Assembly: GCA_937907485.1 (NCBI GenBank)
Contig: CALESR010000057.1
Location: 1-8,807 of the forward strand
Length of the DNA stretch: 8,807 nucleotides
Direction of reading: 5' to 3'
From: an uncultured Paracoccaceae bacterium
Lineage (GTDB): Bacteria; Pseudomonadota; Alphaproteobacteria; Rhodobacterales; Rhodobacteraceae
The notes beneath the pieces were generated by a model. It saw nothing but the letters and a program-made list of their open reading frames with translations. It had not been told where the DNA came from and did no database searches. A program made the translations under genes and the position numbers. Shown here in pieces: positions 5,503 to 8,807 of this stretch (the first letter of the stretch is position 1; each line of letters starts with the position of its first letter).

Positions 5503-6612
5503 ATGAGCGCAGGGTCCGAGGCCGACAGCCGGTTCATGCGGATGGCGCTGGCCTTGGCGGCGCGGGGTCTGGGCACTGTGGCGCCCAACCCGGCGGTGGG
5601 CTGCGTGATCGTCCGGGACGGCGTGGTGCTGGGCCGCGGCTGGACCCAGCCCGGCGGGCGCCCGCATGCCGAGGTGCGCGCGTTGGCGCAGGCCGGGGCG
5701 GCGGCGCGGGGGGCGACCGCCTATGTCACGCTGGAACCCTGCGCGCATCACGGGGTGACGCCGCCCTGCGCCGAGGCGCTGGTGGCGGCCGGGGTGGCGC
5801 GGGTGGTGACGGCGCTGACCGATCCGGACCCGCGGGTCAGCGGGCGCGGCCATGCCTTGTTGCGCGCCGCCGGGATCGCCGTGCGCGAGGGGGTCGAGGC
5901 CGAGGCGGCGGCGCTGCTCAACGCCGGGTTCTTGCTGAAGGTGACGGCGGGGCGGCCGCTGGTGACGCTGAAGCTGGCGCTGACGCTGGATGCGCGCATT
6001 GCCACCGCGGCGGGTGAAAGCCGCTGGATCACCGGACCCGAGGCGCGCCGCCGGGTGCATCTGCTGCGCGCGCGCCATGATGCAGTGCTGGTGGGGGCGG
6101 GCACGGCGCGGGCGGATGACCCGGACCTGCGGGTGCGCGATCTGGGCATTGGCCATCAGCCGGTGCGCCTCGTCGTCGACAGCCGTCTGGGCCTGTCGCC
6201 CGACTCGCGCCTTGGGCGCAGCGCGTCGGAGGGGCCGGTCTGGCTGCTGCACGGGCCCGAGGCGCCCAAGGCCCTGCGCCGCGAATGGTCGGAGCGCGGC
6301 GCCACGCTGATCGCCTGCGCGCGCGATCCGATGGGGCGGGTCGATGCGGCGGATGCGCTGCAGCAATTGGGCGCGCGCGGGTTGACGCGGGTGCTGTGCG
6401 AGGGCGGCGGGGGCCTTGCCGCCAGTCTGCTGGCCGCCGGTCTGGTCGATGATCTGCTGGTGTTCAGCGCCGGGCGGGTGTTTGGTGCCGATGGCACGGC
6501 GGGGGTGGCGGGGCTGGGGCTCACCACCATCGGGCCACGCGACTGGCAGCTTGTCGAGGCGCAGGCGGTCGGCGCCGATCTGATGCATCACTGGCGCCGG
6601 TTGCGGGCTTGA
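5503..6612 (+). CDS. ribD: Bifunctional riboflavin biosynthesis protein RibD (deaminase/reductase)
   Basis: Known role: the deaminase half converts 2,5-diamino-6-ribosylamino-4-pyrimidinone 5'-phosphate to the 5-amino-uracil form; the reductase half then reduces the ribosyl side chain with NADPH, in the cytoplasm. Seen: 369 residues, normal length. The deaminase domain (about 8-145) has PNPAVGCVIV (28-37), zinc and proton-relay motif HAE (55-57), and PCAHHGVTPPC (79-89) with zinc ligands Cys80 and Cys89. The reductase domain (about 150-369) has LKLALTLDARIA (156-167), GESRWITG (171-178) and CEGGGG (299-304). Start ATG 5503 has GAGG at 5492-5495, 7 nt upstream. No FMN riboswitch is recognisable in the 80-nt gap before it. 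The gene is followed by a terminator, so other riboflavin genes must lie elsewhere or upstream of this window. Confidence 0.97.
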   Translation: MSAGSEADSRFMRMALALAARGLGTVAPNPAVGCVIVRDGVVLGRGWTQPGGRPHAEVRALAQAGAAARGATAYVTLEPCAHHGVTPPCAEALVAAGVARVVTALTDPDPRVSGRGHALLRAAGIAVREGVEAEAAALLNAGFLLKVTAGRPLVTLKLALTLDARIATAAGESRWITGPEARRRVHLLRARHDAVLVGAGTARADDPDLRVRDLGIGHQPVRLVVDSRLGLSPDSRLGRSASEGPVWLLHGPEAPKALRREWSERGATLIACARDPMGRVDAADALQQLGARGLTRVLCEGGGGLAASLLAAGLVDDLLVFSAGRVFGADGTAGVAGLGLTTIGPRDWQLVEAQAVGADLMHHWRRLRA

Positions 6613-6637
6613 CCGCCCGTGCGGCGCGGTTTTCTAT
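6612..6637 (+). terminator. Probable intrinsic terminator overlapping the ribD stop codon
   Basis: ACCGC (6612-6616) pairs with GCGGT (6626-6630). Two more pairs (6617-6618 with 6623-6624) form past a bulged C at 6625, giving a four-base loop. TTTTCTAT (6630-6637) follows directly. The first stem base is the last base of the ribD TGA. GC stem plus T-rich tail is the usual Rho-independent form, though the T-run is interrupted. Confidence 0.5.
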
Positions 6638-6700
6638 GTGACGCTTTCTTAACCACTCCGCAAAACCGCCCAGATCGGCGCAAACTTGTGACATGATGTG

Positions 6701-6730
6701 CTGACACGCTGAGGGTCCGGGATGTTGAAT
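6701..6730 (+). promoter_or_regulatory. Candidate lon promoter
   Basis: CTGACA (6701-6706, 5 of 6 to the -35) and TTGAAT (6725-6730, 4 of 6 to the -10) are 18 nt apart, giving a start near 6737 and a leader of roughly 80 nt. lon is often heat-inducible, but I cannot identify a convincing RpoH-type promoter. The rest of the 6613-6819 gap shows only the terminator before this site and the leader hairpin after it. Confidence 0.35.
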
Positions 6731-6733
6731 TTA

Positions 6734-6766
6734 CCGTTCGGTCATACCAGATAGGGTGTCGAACGG
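6734..6766 (+). other. Bipartite hairpin in the lon leader
   Basis: CCGTTCG (6734-6740) is perfectly complementary to CGAACGG (6760-6766). Inside, a bulge GTC (6741-6743) is followed by ATACC (6744-6748) pairing with GGTGT (6755-6759, one G-U pair) around the loop AGATAG. No T-run follows, so it is not a terminator. It lies 53 nt before the lon ATG and could be an RNA structure or a DNA operator. Confidence 0.45.
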
Positions 6767-6819
6767 GATTGCTGCGGTCTCTCCGGCCGTGGCGCATAAA
6801 AATCGAAGTGAGGTCAGGT

Positions 6820-8807
6820 ATGTCAGGCAAGCTCAATTCCTTCGCCGTGCTTCCGCTGCGCGACATGGTGGTGTTTCCGCACATGATCGTGCCGCTGTTT
6901 GTCGGTCGGGACAAATCGGTGCGCGCGCTGGAAACCGTCATGCGCGAGGACAAGCAGATCCTGCTGGTCACGCAGATCGACCACACCGCCGAGGACCCCG
7001 CAACCGACGGCATGTATCGCATTGGCGTGCTGGCCAATGTGTTGCAATTGCTCAAGCTTCCCGATGGCACGGTCAAGGTTCTGGTCGAGGGCAAGAAGCG
7101 CGTGCGCCTGCACCGCTTCCTCGACAATGACCAGCATTTCGAGGCCGAGGCCGAGCTGATCGACGAGGTGACCGGGGATCCGGCCGCTGTCGAGGCGCTG
7201 ACCCGCGCCGTCAGCGACGATTTCGAACGTTATGCCAAGATCAAGCGCAACATCCCTGACGAGGCGCTGACCGCCATCGCCGATGCCGGCGCGCCCGAGC
7301 GTCTGGCCGATCTGGCCGCCGGGCATCTGGGCGTCGATGTGGCGCGCAAGCAGGATCTGCTGGAGACGCTCAATCTGGCCGAGCGGCTGGAAAAGATCTT
7401 TGGCCTGATGGAGGGCGAAATCAGCGTTCTGCAGGTCGAGCGCAAGATCAAGTCGCGCGTCAAGTCGCAGATGGAGCGCACGCAGCGCGAATACTATCTG
7501 AACGAGCAGATGAAGGCGATCCAGAAGGAACTGGGCGACGGCGAGGATGGCCAGAACGAGCTGGCCGAACTGGAAAACCGCATCAAGGCGACCAAGTTTT
7601 CCAAGGAGGCCCGCGACAAGGCCGAGGCCGAGCTGAAAAAGCTGAAGTCGATGAGCCCGATGTCGGCCGAGGCCACGGTGGTGCGCAACTATCTCGACTG
7701 GCTGCTGGCGCTGCCCTGGGGCGTGAAGTCGAAGGTCAAGAAGGACCTCGGCCACGCGCAGGCGATCCTCGACGCCGATCACTACAGCCTCGACAAGGTC
7801 AAGGAGCGCATCGTCGAATATCTGGCGGTGCAGTCGCGCTCGGCCAAGCTGAAGGGGCCGATCCTGTGCCTCGTCGGCCCTCCCGGCGTCGGCAAGACCA
7901 GCCTTGGCCGCTCGGTCGCCCGCGCGACGGGGCGCGAATTCATCCGCATTTCGCTGGGCGGCGTGCGCGACGAATCGGAAATCCGTGGCCACCGGCGCAC
8001 CTATATCGGCTCGATGCCGGGCAAGATCATTCAGGCGCTGAAAAAGGCGAAGACCACCAACCCGCTGATCCTGCTCGATGAAATCGACAAGATGGGCCAG
8101 GATTTCCGGGGCGACCCGGCCTCGGCGCTGCTGGAAGTGCTCGACCCGGAACAGAACGCGACCTTCGTGGATCACTACCTTGAGGTCGAATATGACCTCA
8201 GCGACGTGATGTTCATCACCACGGCGAACAGCTACAACATGCCCGGCCCGCTGCTCGACCGGATGGAGATCATCCCGCTCTCGGGCTATACCGAGGACGA
8301 GAAAACCGAAATCGCCAAGCGTCACCTGATGCCCAAGGCGATCAAGAACCACGGGCTGAAAAAGGCCGAACTCAGCGTGTCCGACGCGGCGCTGACGGCG
8401 ATCCTGCGCTATTACACCCGCGAGGCCGGGGTGCGGAACTTTGAACGCGAACTGTCGAAAATCGCCCGCAAGGCGGTGACGCAGATCGTGCGCAAGACGG
8501 TCAAGCGGGTCGATGTGACGGCGGAAAACCTGTCCGACTATCTGGGGGTCGAGCGGCATCGCTTTGGCCTTGCGGAAAAAGAGGATCAGGTCGGCGTGGT
8601 CACCGGGCTGGCCTGGACCCAGGTCGGCGGCGATCTTCTGCAGATCGAGGCGCTGAAACTGCCGGGCAAGGGCCGGATGAAGACCACCGGCAAACTGGGC
8701 GATGTGATGAAGGAATCCATCGAGGCCGCCAGCAGCTATGTGCGCTCGATCTCGCCACAGATCGGCGTGAAGCCGTCCAAGTTCGAGACGATGGATATCC
8801 ATGTCCA
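6820..8807 (+). CDS. lon: ATP-dependent Lon protease, 3' end cut off
   Basis: Known role: cytoplasmic AAA+ serine protease that unfolds and degrades damaged or regulatory proteins. Seen: 662 codons of an expected roughly 800. The N-terminal substrate-binding domain (about 1-200) starts with FAVLPLRDMVVFPHMIVPLF (8-27). A charged helical linker follows (about 200-305, including MERTQREYYLNEQMKAIQKE). The AAA+ module has Walker A GPPGVGKT (353-360), Walker B ILLDEID (417-423, Glu421), a sensor-1 Asn near 470 and an arginine finger candidate Arg481 in LLDRME. The protease domain begins near VGVVTGLAWT (591-600). The window ends before the catalytic Ser/Lys pair, so proteolytic competence cannot be judged. 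Start ATG 6820 has GAGGT at 6810-6814. The terminator behind ribD and its own leader suggest separate transcription. Confidence 0.97.
   Translation, partial: MSGKLNSFAVLPLRDMVVFPHMIVPLFVGRDKSVRALETVMREDKQILLVTQIDHTAEDPATDGMYRIGVLANVLQLLKLPDGTVKVLVEGKKRVRLHRFLDNDQHFEAEAELIDEVTGDPAAVEALTRAVSDDFERYAKIKRNIPDEALTAIADAGAPERLADLAAGHLGVDVARKQDLLETLNLAERLEKIFGLMEGEISVLQVERKIKSRVKSQMERTQREYYLNEQMKAIQKELGDGEDGQNELAELENRIKATKFSKEARDKAEAELKKLKSMSPMSAEATVVRNYLDWLLALPWGVKSKVKKDLGHAQAILDADHYSLDKVKERIVEYLAVQSRSAKLKGPILCLVGPPGVGKTSLGRSVARATGREFIRISLGGVRDESEIRGHRRTYIGSMPGKIIQALKKAKTTNPLILLDEIDKMGQDFRGDPASALLEVLDPEQNATFVDHYLEVEYDLSDVMFITTANSYNMPGPLLDRMEIIPLSGYTEDEKTEIAKRHLMPKAIKNHGLKKAELSVSDAALTAILRYYTREAGVRNFERELSKIARKAVTQIVRKTVKRVDVTAENLSDYLGVERHRFGLAEKEDQVGVVTGLAWTQVGGDLLQIEALKLPGKGRMKTTGKLGDVMKESIEAASSYVRSISPQIGVKPSKFETMDIHV

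Noticed and set aside
5344..6591. A 415-codon antisense open frame across ribD and the nrdR end
   Set aside because: Codon-aligned with ribD and explained the same way; the translation is Arg/Pro/Gln-rich without family features.
6649..6656. CtrA-like site TTAACCAC upstream of lon
   Set aside because: Single half-site with one mismatch, no TTAA partner 7 nt away, and it lies upstream of the candidate lon promoter.
6823..8802. A 659-codon open frame antisense to lon
   Set aside because: It is codon-aligned with lon, so it stops only where lon uses TTA, CTA or TCA, which are rare at this G+C. It ends exactly at lon codon 2, TCA. The product is low-complexity and His/Arg/Gln-rich with no recognisable domain, whereas lon matches its family throughout.

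Overview
The window looks like chromosome from an alphaproteobacterium of the Rhodobacteraceae type (Rhodobacter/Paracoccus relatives). Reasons: roughly two-thirds G+C by eye, tightly packed coupled genes, a LolC/E plus LolD pair with the sequence style of that family, and an nrdR-ribD neighbourhood. No tRNA, rRNA, CRISPR array, insertion sequence or phage gene was seen. Every gene-free stretch is shorter than 300 bases; the longest is about 207 bases, upstream of lon.

Left part, minus strand (1-2185): four genes read leftward as one compact, probably translationally coupled unit. In transcription order they are a four-helix membrane protein with a DUF2178-like DERDxxIxxRA motif, a 69-residue XRE/Cro-type regulator, a DUF2306-type multi-pass membrane protein, and a zinc-independent MDR (quinone oxidoreductase-like) dehydrogenase cut by the window edge. 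Junctions are 1 nt, 4 nt and a 4-nt ATGA overlap. This is the least understood part of the window and the best candidate for an undescribed small regulatory/redox membrane unit.

Divergent control region (2186-2351): candidate promoters face both ways and there is a short perfect palindrome between the two units.

Right part, plus strand (2352-8807): lolC/E and lolD (8-nt overlap) encode the inner-membrane machine that releases outer-membrane lipoproteins. Next come a small secreted L,D-transpeptidase (YkuD), then nrdR (ribonucleotide reductase repressor), then ribD (bifunctional riboflavin deaminase/reductase), then a probable intrinsic terminator, then lon (ATP-dependent protease), cut before its catalytic Ser/Lys pair. 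LolCD and the transpeptidase share an envelope theme. nrdR next to ribD is a common housekeeping arrangement.

Non-coding structure: a double hairpin fills the nrdR-ribD gap and resembles a dispersed Rhodobacteraceae intergenic element. There is a GC hairpin after lolD, an intrinsic terminator overlapping the ribD stop, and a bipartite hairpin in the lon leader. Apart from the minus-strand unit and these structures, the region reads as ordinary core genome. No dramatic new system is claimed.
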